From Cesiribacteraceae bacterium YIM B00369 (GTDB lineage Bacteria > Bacteroidota > Bacteroidia > Cytophagales > Cyclobacteriaceae), in contig JAFMYY010000017.1 of NCBI GenBank assembly GCA_017948555.1, forward strand, positions 25,809 through 89,808: 64,000 nt of DNA, written 5' to 3'. Each line of letters begins with the position of its first letter. Positions within the stretch are counted from its first letter, which is position 1. The notes beneath the pieces were generated by a model. It was not told the origin of the DNA, ran no database searches, and saw only the letters and a list, made by a program, of their open reading frames with translations. Made by a program: the position numbers and the translations under genes. Of the stretch, positions 18,442 through 26,000 are shown one piece after another.

Positions 18442-18827
18442 CTAATTGTGTATATTAAATTATAATTTTTTTTGTTGATTTGGAGAATCAGAGATGGGAA
18501 AACACACCTTTTTATTCTGTTACCAGGAGGTACAGGACAAAACTGAATGGTAAAAGGTTCTGCTAATTGTTTGCTTGCCCGGAAAGGATAATCCGGAAGG
18601 CTTTGCCTGTACCAGCTGCTGGAACGTTTTCACACATAATACTCCGAAGGATATCATATGGCCCGCTCAGATCTGCTTAGTAAAAAACACAGGCGCTTAA
18701 TATCTGCTTCTATTTCGCTTACAGTTCAATGCTATAGGGATTAGCCGCTCTGCATAAAACTGTCCGACAGGTTGATAACCAGGCCGGACTTAAATTAATT
18801 CATTCGCACTGCAAATGTATGAAAATA
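18442..18827. other. gene-free upstream region of the helicase gene
   Basis: About 386 bases between the acyl-CoA-binding-protein gene and the helicase gene, both on the minus strand. I see no open frame, no family A or B repeat and no clear promoter box. A long 5' leader would fit cold-regulated helicase genes in other bacteria, but this is only a possibility. Confidence 0.5.
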
Positions 18828-19088
18828 TTATTGATTATTTGCAAGCTTCTCTACAAAATTCACATATTCTTCCTGAGCCTCTTCCTGTGGCTTGCCTTTT
18901 AATGCGGCCCATACATCATATTTTGCAATAGCCTTAAAGTCAAACCCGCCCGGGCGCTCCCCGCTTACATCACCCTCAGTAGCCTGCTTATACAGCGCAT
19001 AAAGGGAAAGGAGCTCCTCATTGGAAGGCCTCTCTGTTAATGATTTAGATCTATTTACTGCCTGGTCGAACTGTTCCTGTGTTGCCAT
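18828..19088 (-). CDS. acyl-CoA-binding protein
   Basis: An 86-residue four-helix ACBP that binds long-chain acyl-CoA in the cytoplasm. The family pattern is clear: LLSLYALYKQATEGDV, the aromatic-rich KYDVWAALKG segment and AQEEYVNFVEKL. The length equals that of eukaryotic and bacterial ACBPs. Monocistronic and on the same strand as the helicase gene; a family A element lies upstream. Confidence 0.92.
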   Translation of the reverse strand: MATQEQFDQAVNRSKSLTERPSNEELLSLYALYKQATEGDVSGERPGGFDFKAIAKYDVWAALKGKPQEEAQEEYVNFVEKLANNQ

Positions 19089-19151
19089 ATATTTATTTTT
19101 TTTGTTTTGAGGTAAAAACTCCGATTTATTTCATAAACACATAAAAAGTTT

Positions 19152-19286
19152 CATTGCCATCCTGACGCAGGAAGGATCTTGCCCCGTTTAAAAAACCAAA
19201 GAGCTATTTATTTGGAAAGATGCCTCCTGATGTCGGCATGACAATGCGGGCTCATAAACTAAAATTAAAGTATGCCGGACTACTTA
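19152..19286. repeat. family A element, copy A2 (left end degraded)
   Basis: The right arm ends in CTACTTA (19280-19286) and includes GTCGGCATGACAA. The left arm (TTGCCATCCTGACG) is diverged. It sits upstream of the acyl-CoA-binding protein gene. Confidence 0.75.
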
Positions 19287-19340
19287 TGTCCCTAAATATA
19301 AGAAATAGTCTGCATGCATACTAAAATATCGGCATAAAAA

Positions 19341-19368
19341 AACTCCGGAGCCTCAAAACCCCGGAGTT
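19341..19368 (-). terminator. intrinsic terminator of gltA
   Basis: Stem AACTCCGG (19341-19348) / CCGGAGTT (19361-19368) followed on the minus strand by a run of seven T. It lies beyond a heptamer array after the citrate synthase gene. Confidence 0.85.
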
Positions 19369-19385
19369 CAAAATATGTACACTAA

Positions 19386-19420
19386 AAGTCTCAAGTCTCA
19401 AGTCTCAAGTCTCAGGTCTC
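19386..19420. repeat. 7-bp tandem array, unit AAGTCTC
   Basis: Four exact AAGTCTC copies and one AGGTCTC in 7-bp register, directly after the citrate synthase stop. Confidence 0.92.
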
Positions 19421-19430
19421 TCCCCTCAAA

Positions 19431-20717
19431 CTATCTCTTTGAAATATCAGTATAGTCACGCTGTTCTGCGCCTACGTAAACCTGACGGGGACGGCCGATT
19501 GGCTCATTGTTGTCGCGCATTTCTTTCCACTGGGCAATCCAGCCCGGTAAACGGCCAAGGGCAAACATTACCGTGAACATTTCAGTAGGGATGCCCATTG
19601 CACGGTAGATGATGCCGGAGTAGAAATCCACGTTAGGATAAAGCTTGCGCTCCACGAAATAGTCATCCTTAAGGGCAGCTTCCTCAAGTCCTTTGGCAAT
19701 GTCAAGCACAGGGTCATTAACACCAAGTTTAGCTAATACATCGTCGGCAGCCTTTTTAATGATTTTGGCACGCGGATCAAAGTTCTTGTAAACACGGTGG
19801 CCAAAGCCCATCAGGCGGAAAGGATCATTTTTGTCTTTAGCCTTGTTCAGGAACTTGGTAGTGTCGCCGCCATCTTCCTTAATCGCTTCCAGCATTTCAA
19901 TAACCGCCTGGTTTGCTCCGCCATGCAGAGGCCCCCAGAGGGCGTTAATGCCTGCAGATATAGAAGAGTAAAGGCTGGCCTGTGACGAACCAACAATACG
20001 AACGGTAGAGGTGGAGCAGTTTTGCTCATGATCTGCATGCAGGATCAGTAATTTATCAAGTGCGGAAGCAACTACAGGATCCACTTCATATTCATTGCCC
20101 GGAAGGCCGTACATCATTTTCATGAAGTTTGAGCAGTAGTCCAGTTTGTTGTCAGGGTAAATAACCGGATGGCCGATCTTATTTTTGTATGCCCATGCAG
20201 TAAAGGTAGGCAGTTTAGCCAGGAGGCGGATAATGCTCAGGTCAATATCGTCCTCGCTGCGGTTAGGGGCAAGAGAGCCGGGATAGAATGCAGTAAGGCT
20301 GCACACCAGGGAAGACAGTACGCCCATCGGGTGAGCTTTGGAAGGAAAACCGTCGAGGATCTTCTTGATGTCTTCGTGAACGAAAGTATGCTTTGAAATT
20401 CTGTTTTTAAAGTTGGTGAAGGTTTCCGTATCAGGAAGCTCACCGTAAATCAGCAGGTATGCTACTTCCAGGAAAGAAGATTTATCTGCAAGATCTTCGA
20501 TGCTGTATCCTCTGTAGCGTAGAATGCCTTGTTCACCATCTAAAAAAGTAATAGCGCTTTTTGTGGATCCTGTGTTCTTAAAGCCAGGGTCAAGGGTAAT
20601 CAGCCCGCTTTCAGCCCGGAGTTTGCTGATATCTATTGCCTGCTCATTTTCGGAGCCTGTAGTAACCGGTAGTTCGTAGGTGTTCCCGTTAAACTTTATC
20701 TCTGCGGTATTGGACAT
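19431..20717 (-). CDS. gltA: citrate synthase
   Basis: Condenses oxaloacetate and acetyl-CoA in the TCA cycle. The 428-residue length and the N-terminal beta-rich domain (AEIKFNGNTYELPV) match the hexameric Gram-negative type. Catalytic segments are ILHADHEQNCSTSTVRIVGSS with the first His, GALWGPLHGGANQAV-like sequence with the second, MGFGHRVYKNFDPRA, and the Asp in YPNVDFYSGI. The start ATG gives MSNTAEIKF. Monocistronic, with a heptamer array and terminator downstream and another heptamer array just upstream. Confidence 0.97.
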   Translation of the reverse strand: MSNTAEIKFNGNTYELPVTTGSENEQAIDISKLRAESGLITLDPGFKNTGSTKSAITFLDGEQGILRYRGYSIEDLADKSSFLEVAYLLIYGELPDTETFTNFKNRISKHTFVHEDIKKILDGFPSKAHPMGVLSSLVCSLTAFYPGSLAPNRSEDDIDLSIIRLLAKLPTFTAWAYKNKIGHPVIYPDNKLDYCSNFMKMMYGLPGNEYEVDPVVASALDKLLILHADHEQNCSTSTVRIVGSSQASLYSSISAGINALWGPLHGGANQAVIEMLEAIKEDGGDTTKFLNKAKDKNDPFRLMGFGHRVYKNFDPRAKIIKKAADDVLAKLGVNDPVLDIAKGLEEAALKDDYFVERKLYPNVDFYSGIIYRAMGIPTEMFTVMFALGRLPGWIAQWKEMRDNNEPIGRPRQVYVGAEQRDYTDISKR

Positions 20718-20743
20718 GATTGAAAAGTTTATATATGTTAAAT

Positions 20744-20778
20744 TAGTATTGAGTAGTGAGTAGTGAGTATTGAGTTCC
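20744..20778. repeat. 7-bp tandem array, unit GAGTAGT
   Basis: TAGTATT, GAGTAGT, GAGTAGT, GAGTATT and GAGTTCC in 7-bp register, upstream of gltA. Confidence 0.85.
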
Positions 20779-21329
20779 TGAAGGTTTTAGTCCTCCATGG
20801 GGAAAAATGGGTTGGCTGTTTCTGCCCCCTCTTTTATTTTTTTTCAACACTTTATACAACCTGCTGTATTTTTCTGCTTTCAGCGCGAATATAATACAAA
20901 AAATGGGTTTAATGAATTAGTTTTGGTGTTCAAACAAAAAATAATCCTGTTTAAGGCCATTTCAATCGGATTAGCAGCCTCTGTTTCTGCTTCTCCAGGG
21001 CTCCCTGAAAAGGGGTTAATCAGTAACTAAAAGTTTGCAGGACAGTGATTTTAAAAAATCATTCCTGCAGGTATAAATGCTGAGGGTGCGGAATTTAAAC
21101 ATGAAAAAAAATTTTTCTCATGCGCGTAAAATAATTTTGTTGTGGCTTTTGAATTAGCGGAATGTGCCTGAAATATTGTTGGATTTGCATGTTTTTAAAT
21201 GATAATTATGCAGGTTCAGGGAAAATGCTGCAGAAATACATAATGTATGTTAATAAATAAAGTATATATACTTAATTTGTTCAATTTGTTTCCGGATTTG
21301 ATGAAAGCTCTGAAAAATTGATTTGAGTA

Positions 21330-21457
21330 TCCCGACCTCAGGAGAGATCTTTCCTAATAAAGGGTCTTTTGAAAGTTTCAGACTGATTAAGATGCCTCCT
21401 GAGGTCGGCATGACAAAGCGTGCTGTTAAGCCAAAAATTGATTATGTTCTCTTGCTT
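21330..21457. repeat. family A element, copy A3 (5' truncated)
   Basis: The left end is truncated at CCCGACCTCAGG. The right arm (GAGGTCGGCATGACAAAGC) is intact, and its outer part runs directly into copy A4. Confidence 0.75.
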
Positions 21458-21642
21458 TAAGTGCATGGCAGGATTCTATTTCCATAATAGCCTGCTTTGT
21501 CATCCCGACAAAGCAGGGATCTTTCCAATAAAATAGCTCCTAAGGGGCTTCAGGCAAAGAAAGATACTTCCGCGCGGCGGCCGCCTTCGTCAGTATGACA
21601 ATGATGCTATTTATGCTCAAAATAATTCTGTCTTAGTCCTTA
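21458..21642. repeat. family A element, copy A4
   Basis: About 185 bp from TAAGTG (21458) to GTCCTTA (21636-21642). Both arms contain GTCAT...GAC cores and GAATTATTTT-type outer sequence. The centre includes a GC-rich CGCGCGGCGGCCGCC segment. Confidence 0.85.
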
Positions 21643-21746
21643 GCTGATTTCCCCGAAAATAAGAACGATTAAACCTTAATATCACTTAGGAGATATCCTT
21701 TCTCATTCAATCCTCCCGGTCCTCTCTCATTCTATCATTATTTTTA

Positions 21747-21754
21747 TATATTTG
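21747..21754 (+). promoter_or_regulatory. -7 box at the head of the polysaccharide locus
   Basis: TATATTTG matches TAnnTTTG exactly, 22 bases upstream of the ATG at 21776. Its position argues against the TTG start at 21752, which lies inside it. Confidence 0.5.
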
Positions 21755-21775
21755 GGGTTAAATCAGATTAACTAT

Positions 21776-22561
21776 ATGTATAGGTTATTACCAGTACTCC
21801 TCTTTGTGTTGCTTTTTGCCCAATGCGTGCCTGTAAGGAAGCAAACTTACCTGCAGGAGCGCTCCCCGGAGTTAAAGCATTACCCTAAAGATACGGTGGT
21901 GAAATCCCTGTTGGTGGAGGATTATGAATATGCCCTCCAGCCCGGGGATATCCTTTCTGTGCGCATCAGCAGCCTTACCCCCGAGGAGTATGATTTCTTC
22001 CGGCAGGCCGGCAGTACCGGGGGTGCATCAGGAACTGGACAGGACCCGCTGCTGACAGGTTATTTAATTGAGCCTGACGGCACCATACAGCTTCCGGTAG
22101 TCGGGGCAATTCCTGTGGCAGGTATGAGCCTGCAGGCGGCACGGCAGCAGATACTTAAAGCCGTCGATGGTTACCTTAAATCACCCACAGTAAATATTAA
22201 GCTCCTCAATTTTAACTTCACCATTTTAGGGGAAGTAGGCAGCCAGGGAACTTTTACCACTTTCAATCCTAAATACAGTATTATGGAAGCGGTAGGGAAT
22301 GCCGGGGGCTTGTCTGAATTTGCTGACAGGGCCAATGTAAAGATCGTCCGCAGAAATGGTGAAAGGGTGGATATTGCTTTTGTGGATCTGCTGGACGACA
22401 ACCTCATCGAATCCCCCTACTATTACCTGAAGCCAAATGATCTTATCGTGGTAAGACCGCTACAGGCTAAAACCTTCAGTACATTTACCTCCCGAAATAT
22501 AACTTTTGGAATTGGAATCTTAAGTGCTCTTACTTTATTATTTATAAGATTAGGGAATTAA
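21776..22561 (+). CDS. outer-membrane polysaccharide export lipoprotein (Wza/BexD-like)
   Basis: Forms or contributes to the outer-membrane exit channel for exopolysaccharide. The 261-residue protein has a lipoprotein signal (LLFVLLFAQC), a polysaccharide export domain (YALQPGDILSVRISSL, then GTIQLPVVGAIPVAGMSLQAARQQI) and a SLBB-type domain (FTILGEVGSQGTFTTFNPKYSIMEAVGNAGGL). It ends in a hydrophobic C-terminal helix (ILSALTLLFIRLGN) as Wza-like proteins do. I choose ATG 21776 because the signal peptide begins there and a TTG start would overlap the -7 box. First gene of the locus. Confidence 0.92.
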   Translation: MYRLLPVLLFVLLFAQCVPVRKQTYLQERSPELKHYPKDTVVKSLLVEDYEYALQPGDILSVRISSLTPEEYDFFRQAGSTGGASGTGQDPLLTGYLIEPDGTIQLPVVGAIPVAGMSLQAARQQILKAVDGYLKSPTVNIKLLNFNFTILGEVGSQGTFTTFNPKYSIMEAVGNAGGLSEFADRANVKIVRRNGERVDIAFVDLLDDNLIESPYYYLKPNDLIVVRPLQAKTFSTFTSRNITFGIGILSALTLLFIRLGN

Positions 22562-22583
22562 AAAGAAAGACTCACAGAAAGAG

Positions 22584-22691
22584 GGGTTCACGCAGAGAGC
22601 GCAGCGTTTTTTCGCAAAGGATGCAAAGATTTAGATCAAACAAAAAACTTAGCGAACTTCGCGAAAAACCTTAGCGCCCTTTGCGTGAACC
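22584..22691. repeat. family B repeat, inverted pair (B1)
   Basis: GGTTCACGCAGAGAGCGC on the left and its inverted counterpart GCGCCCTTTGCGTGAACC on the right enclose about 70 bases of related CGCAAAG/CTTAGCG sequence. It fills the gap between the export lipoprotein gene and fcl, so mRNA of this operon could fold here. Confidence 0.85.
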
Positions 22692-22708
22692 ACATCATCA
22701 AAACAATC

Positions 22709-23641
22709 ATGAATAAAGATTCAAAAATATACATCGCCGGCCATCGGGGTATGGTGGGAGGCGCCATTAAAAGAGCGCTTGAGAAAAGGGGCTATACTAT
22801 TATAGTAACACGTACTTCTGCTGAACTGGACCTGCGGAAGCAGGAGAGTGTTGCGGAATTTTTTGCCCTGGAGAAACCGGAATATGTGTTTCTCGCAGCG
22901 GCAAAGGTGGGAGGCATTATGGCCAATAATACCTATCGGGCAGAGTTCCTGTACGATAACCTGATGATCGAGGCCAACATCATTCATTCCGCTTATCAGC
23001 AGGGCGTGAAAAAGCTGATGTTCCTGGGTTCTTCCTGTATTTATCCTAAAATGGCTCCGCAGCCCCTGAAGGAAGATTATCTTTTAACAGGGCCGCTGGA
23101 GCCGACCAATGAGCCTTATGCCATAGCAAAAATTGCGGGCATTAAATTATGTGAGGCTTACCGCGACCAGTATGGCTGCAACTTTATCTCTGTTATGCCC
23201 ACCAACCTATATGGTTATGGCGATAATTACCACCCGCAGAATTCCCATGTACTTCCTGCCCTGATCCGCCGCTTCCATGAGGCGAAGGAAAAAGGGGAGC
23301 CGGAGGTAGTGGTTTGGGGTACCGGGACTCCGCGCCGCGAATTTCTTTTTGCAGATGATCTGGCAGATGCCTGCCTTTTCCTGATGGAGCACTATAATGA
23401 GCGGGAGCTGGTGAATATTGGTACCGGCGAAGACATCCCCATTGGCGAGCTGGCCGCCCTGGTAAGTAAGGTTACCGCTTATAAGGGTGCAATTTCCTTC
23501 GATACCACCAGGCCCGATGGCACTCCGCGTAAACTGATGGATGTGAGTAAGTTGCATCAGCTGGGCTGGCAACACTTTACTCTGCTTGAGGAGGGGGTTC
23601 AGGCTGCCTATCAGGACTTTAAGCAGCACTACCTCCGGTAA
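22709..23641 (+). CDS. fcl: GDP-L-fucose synthase
   Basis: Epimerises and reduces GDP-4-keto-6-deoxymannose to GDP-L-fucose with NADPH. The 310-residue extended-SDR protein has the dinucleotide loop [11 protein letters not shown], the AAAKVGGI segment typical of Fcl, the catalytic Ser in [14 protein letters not shown], and [11 protein letters not shown] with the Tyr-x3-Lys pair. [13 protein letters not shown] and [14 protein letters not shown] complete the family signature. An earlier GTG at 22685 lies in repeat B1; the ATG at 22709 is preferred. It works with gmd, found 1 kb downstream past the GIY-YIG unit. Confidence 0.96.
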   Translation: MNKDSKIYIAGHRGMVGGAIKRALEKRGYTIIVTRTSAELDLRKQESVAEFFALEKPEYVFLAAAKVGGIMANNTYRAEFLYDNLMIEANIIHSAYQQGVKKLMFLGSSCIYPKMAPQPLKEDYLLTGPLEPTNEPYAIAKIAGIKLCEAYRDQYGCNFISVMPTNLYGYGDNYHPQNSHVLPALIRRFHEAKEKGEPEVVVWGTGTPRREFLFADDLADACLFLMEHYNERELVNIGTGEDIPIGELAALVSKVTAYKGAISFDTTRPDGTPRKLMDVSKLHQLGWQHFTLLEEGVQAAYQDFKQHYLR

Positions 23642-23716
23642 CTGATCATGTAAGAAAAAAGAGTTAGTTATCCCCGAATTTTCTCATTCTAAAGCGGATG
23701 GAGTGCGCGGATTTGT

Positions 23717-23724
23717 TACTTTTG
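23717..23724 (+). promoter_or_regulatory. -7 box upstream of the GIY-YIG gene
   Basis: TACTTTTG matches TAnnTTTG about 145 bases upstream of ATG 23869. If used, the two B units (23747-23861) would lie in the 5' leader of the nuclease mRNA. Confidence 0.4.
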
Positions 23725-23746
23725 TGTGGAGAAAGGAAGAGAGGAA

Positions 23747-23861
23747 GGGTTCACGCAAAGAGCGCGGAGTTCTTTCGCAAAGATCGGGAAGAAACGATAG
23801 AGTGGTTCACGCAAAGGTCGCTAAGTTCTTTCGCTAAGAACGAAAGAAACGATTGGACAAA
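23747..23861. repeat. family B repeat, two tandem direct units (B2)
   Basis: Two copies about 57 bp apart, each beginning GGTTCACGCAAAG and continuing CGC..AGTTCTTTCGC and GAAACGAT. The first 19 bases (23747-23765) are a perfect inverted match to 24550-24568 on the far side of the GIY-YIG gene. Confidence 0.9.
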
Positions 23862-23868
23862 ATTACAA

Positions 23869-24165
23869 ATGGCTGATCATAATTATTTCGTTTACATTCT
23901 TACAAATCCTGCTAAAACAGTTTTGTATACCGGAATGACTAACGACATAACTACCAGGTTAGCGCAACATTTGGAAAAGCGTGGCACAAAGGAAAGCTTT
24001 GCAGGAAAATACCACTGCTATAATCTGGTTTATTGGGAAAGGCATCAGTTTGTACAGCATGCCATAGAAAGAGAAAAAGAGATCAAGGGGTGGAGCAGAA
24101 AGAAAAAGGAAAGATTAATAGAAGAGTTTAACCCTGACTGGAAGTTCCTGAACGGGGAAGTATAG
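23869..24165 (+). CDS. GIY-YIG nuclease domain protein
   Basis: A 98-residue single-domain GIY-YIG protein. The domain signature is present as FVYILTN (the GIY equivalent) and VLYTGMTNDITTRLAQH (YTG plus the Arg-containing helix), followed by YYWERH-type sequence (LVYWERHQ), the catalytic Glu in AIEREKEIKGW, and a C-terminal NPDWKFLN. Such UPF0213/YhbQ-like proteins are putative endonucleases of unclear role. A longer frame from 23698 only reads through the B repeats and should not be used. The gene interrupts the fcl-gmd pair and is bracketed by inverted B units; two family A elements follow it. Its mobility or link to the repeats is inference. Confidence 0.88.
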   Translation: MADHNYFVYILTNPAKTVLYTGMTNDITTRLAQHLEKRGTKESFAGKYHCYNLVYWERHQFVQHAIEREKEIKGWSRKKKERLIEEFNPDWKFLNGEV

Positions 24166-24204
24166 ATATCAGTATCAAATCTTTTTCCTGTAAAGAAATA
24201 AGGC

Positions 24205-24343
24205 AGGAATTAGAAGATGAAACCCGGTATTGCCAAAATAAACCAGCTTTGTCATCTCGACCTCAGGAGAGATCTGTCGGAGTAGGAGGTTAAGTAGGAT
24301 AATAGAAAGGAAGAAAGATCCTTCCTTCGTCAGGATGACAATG
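24205..24343. repeat. family A element, copy A5
   Basis: The core runs from TTTGTCATCTCGACC to TTCGTCAGGATGACAA. The left outer arm (from about 24205) is diverged. Confidence 0.78.
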
Positions 24344-24349
24344 ATACTT

Positions 24350-24500
24350 AGTGGGACAAAAATAGTAACTACTGTCAAACCAAGCCAGCTTTGTCATCCC
24401 GACCATAGGAGGGATCTTGCAGAGTAACAGGTTCAAATGGGTAACCGAAATGAAGAAAGATCCCTCGTTCCTCAGCATGACAAGGAGAGTGGTTTTTTTC
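24350..24500. repeat. family A element, copy A6
   Basis: The core runs from TTTGTCATCCCGACC (24390) to CTCAGCATGACAAGG (24486). It lies directly after A5, in the same orientation. Confidence 0.78.
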
Positions 24501-24542
24501 GACGAAACCACAATTGAGGCGATACTATAACCAAAATAAAAA

Positions 24543-24570
24543 AAACTTAGCGCTCTTTGCGTGAACCCCT
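24543..24570. repeat. family B unit, inverted (B3)
   Basis: AACTTAGCGCTCTTTGCGTG then AACCCC. Bases 24550-24568 are the exact reverse complement of 23747-23765, closing an 822-bp segment around the GIY-YIG gene. Confidence 0.9.
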
Positions 24571-24596
24571 TTTGCACAGACCTGACCAAAATAAAT

Positions 24597-25706
24597 ATGA
24601 AAGTTGCACTTATCACCGGGATTACCGGACAGGATGGCGCCTACCTGGCGGAATTATTATTGAAGAAAGGCTATATGGTGCATGGCATCAAGCGCCGTAC
24701 TTCCCTTTTTAATACAGACAGGATCGATCACCTGTACCAGGACCCCCATGAAAAGCAGCTGCGGCTGAAGCTGCATTATGGCGATCTTACCGATTCCACG
24801 AACCTGATCAGGATTATCCAGGAAGTGCAGCCGGATGAGATCTATAATCTGGCGGCTATGAGCCATGTAAAGGTAAGCTTCGATACGCCTGAGTATACTG
24901 CCAATGCCGATGGTTTGGGTACCCTCCGTATTCTGGAAGCAGTTCGCTTATTAGGATTAACAGAAAAAACCCGTGTTTATCAGGCATCCACTTCAGAGTT
25001 ATACGGACTTGTGCAGGAAGTACCTCAGAAAGAAACCACCCCTTTCTACCCGCGCTCTCCCTATGCAGTAGCCAAGATGTACGCCTTCTGGATCACGGTT
25101 AACTACCGCGAAGCCTATAATATGTTTGCCTGCAACGGCATCCTTTTTAATCACGAATCACCCATCCGCGGTGAAACTTTCGTAACCCGTAAGATTACCC
25201 GTGCAGCTGCCCGCATTGCTTTGGGCATGCAGGAAAAAATGTTCCTCGGTAACCTCGACGCTCAACGCGACTGGGGCCATGCCAAGGATTATGTGGAAGG
25301 CATGTACCGCATTCTGCAGGCTGATAAAGCAGCTGATTATGTACTTGCTACTGGGATTACCACACCGGTGCGTGACTTCATCAAAATGACCTTTGCTGAA
25401 ATGGGCATAGAGATTGAATTTAAAGGCAAGGGAGTGGATGAGAAAGGTTATGTAAAAAGCAGCAGCAAGGAGCATTCCCTTCCGGCCGGACAGGAAATCG
25501 TAAGTGTCGATCCTGCTTATTTCCGCCCTACAGAAGTGGAACTGCTGATTGGCGATGCCACCAAAGCCCGAACTGAGCTGGGCTGGGAACCAAAGTATGA
25601 CCTTCCTGCTTTGGTGAAAGATATGGCAGCTTCCGACCTGGAACTAATGAAGCGCGAAAAGCATTTGATGGATGCAGGTTATAATACCTTTAACTATTAC
25701 GAATAA
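24597..25706 (+). CDS. gmd: GDP-mannose 4,6-dehydratase
   Basis: Converts GDP-D-mannose to GDP-4-keto-6-deoxymannose, the substrate of Fcl. The 369-residue extended SDR has [27 protein letters not shown] (Gmd-specific NADP loop), the catalytic region QASTSELYG and [13 protein letters not shown] with Tyr-x3-Lys, and [14 protein letters not shown] choose ATG 24597; the frame from 24561 starts in repeat B3. In most genomes gmd and fcl are adjacent; here about 950 bases of repeats and the GIY-YIG gene lie between them. Confidence 0.97.
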   Translation: MKVALITGITGQDGAYLAELLLKKGYMVHGIKRRTSLFNTDRIDHLYQDPHEKQLRLKLHYGDLTDSTNLIRIIQEVQPDEIYNLAAMSHVKVSFDTPEYTANADGLGTLRILEAVRLLGLTEKTRVYQASTSELYGLVQEVPQKETTPFYPRSPYAVAKMYAFWITVNYREAYNMFACNGILFNHESPIRGETFVTRKITRAAARIALGMQEKMFLGNLDAQRDWGHAKDYVEGMYRILQADKAADYVLATGITTPVRDFIKMTFAEMGIEIEFKGKGVDEKGYVKSSSKEHSLPAGQEIVSVDPAYFRPTEVELLIGDATKARTELGWEPKYDLPALVKDMAASDLELMKREKHLMDAGYNTFNYYE

Positions 25707-25710
25707 GAGG

Positions 25711-25751
25711 GGGTTCACGCAAAGTTCGCTAAGGTTTTGCGCAAAGGGCGG
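25711..25751. repeat. family B unit (B4)
   Basis: GGGTTCACGCAAAGTTCGCT followed by AAGGTTTTGCGCAAAGGGCG, immediately after the gmd stop codon. Confidence 0.85.
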
Positions 25752-25772
25752 GAAGGATAATAAAAAAAGTAC

Positions 25773-25965
25773 TAAGTACCACGACAGAATTACCTTTACC
25801 AATAATAGTCACCTTGTCATGCTGACGAAGGAAGCATCTTTCCAAATAAATAGCTCTTCAGGAGTATCTAATTCGGAAAGATCCGGCATCGGCCGTCCGA
25901 CTCCTACGTCGGGATGACAAATTAGGCTGTTACGCTAAAATTAAGATTGTCCTCTAATTAATAAG
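25773..25965. repeat. family A element, copy A7
   Basis: Starts TAAGTACCACGACAGAATTA, with core CCTTGTCATGCTGACG on the left and CGTCGGGATGACAA on the right, enclosing a GGCATCGGCCGTCCGAC segment. It lies between gmd and the tyrosine kinase gene. Confidence 0.82.
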
Positions 25966-26000
25966 TAAAAATTAAATATTAGTTAACAGAATAAATTCCA

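Larger units (their letters stand above)
20718..21775. other. 1.06-kb intergenic region between gltA and the polysaccharide locus
   Basis: It holds a heptamer array near its left end, two head-to-tail family A elements (A3 and A4) and a promoter box at the right end. The stretch 20.8-21.3 kb shows no convincing gene. A frame at 20797-21030 has no family features. Confidence 0.7.

Noticed and set aside
20797..21030. Frame of 77 codons upstream of the polysaccharide locus
   Set aside because: Phe-rich, no family features, no promoter box or start context; it lies in a repeat-filled intergenic region.
21101..21123. AT-rich inverted repeat (CATGAAAAAAA...TTCTCATG) as a possible terminator
   Set aside because: The stem is almost all A-T and no gene ends nearby, so it is more likely a chance palindrome.
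23747..23861. Tandem B units as a CRISPR array
   Set aside because: Only two copies, no regular spacers and no cas genes in the window.
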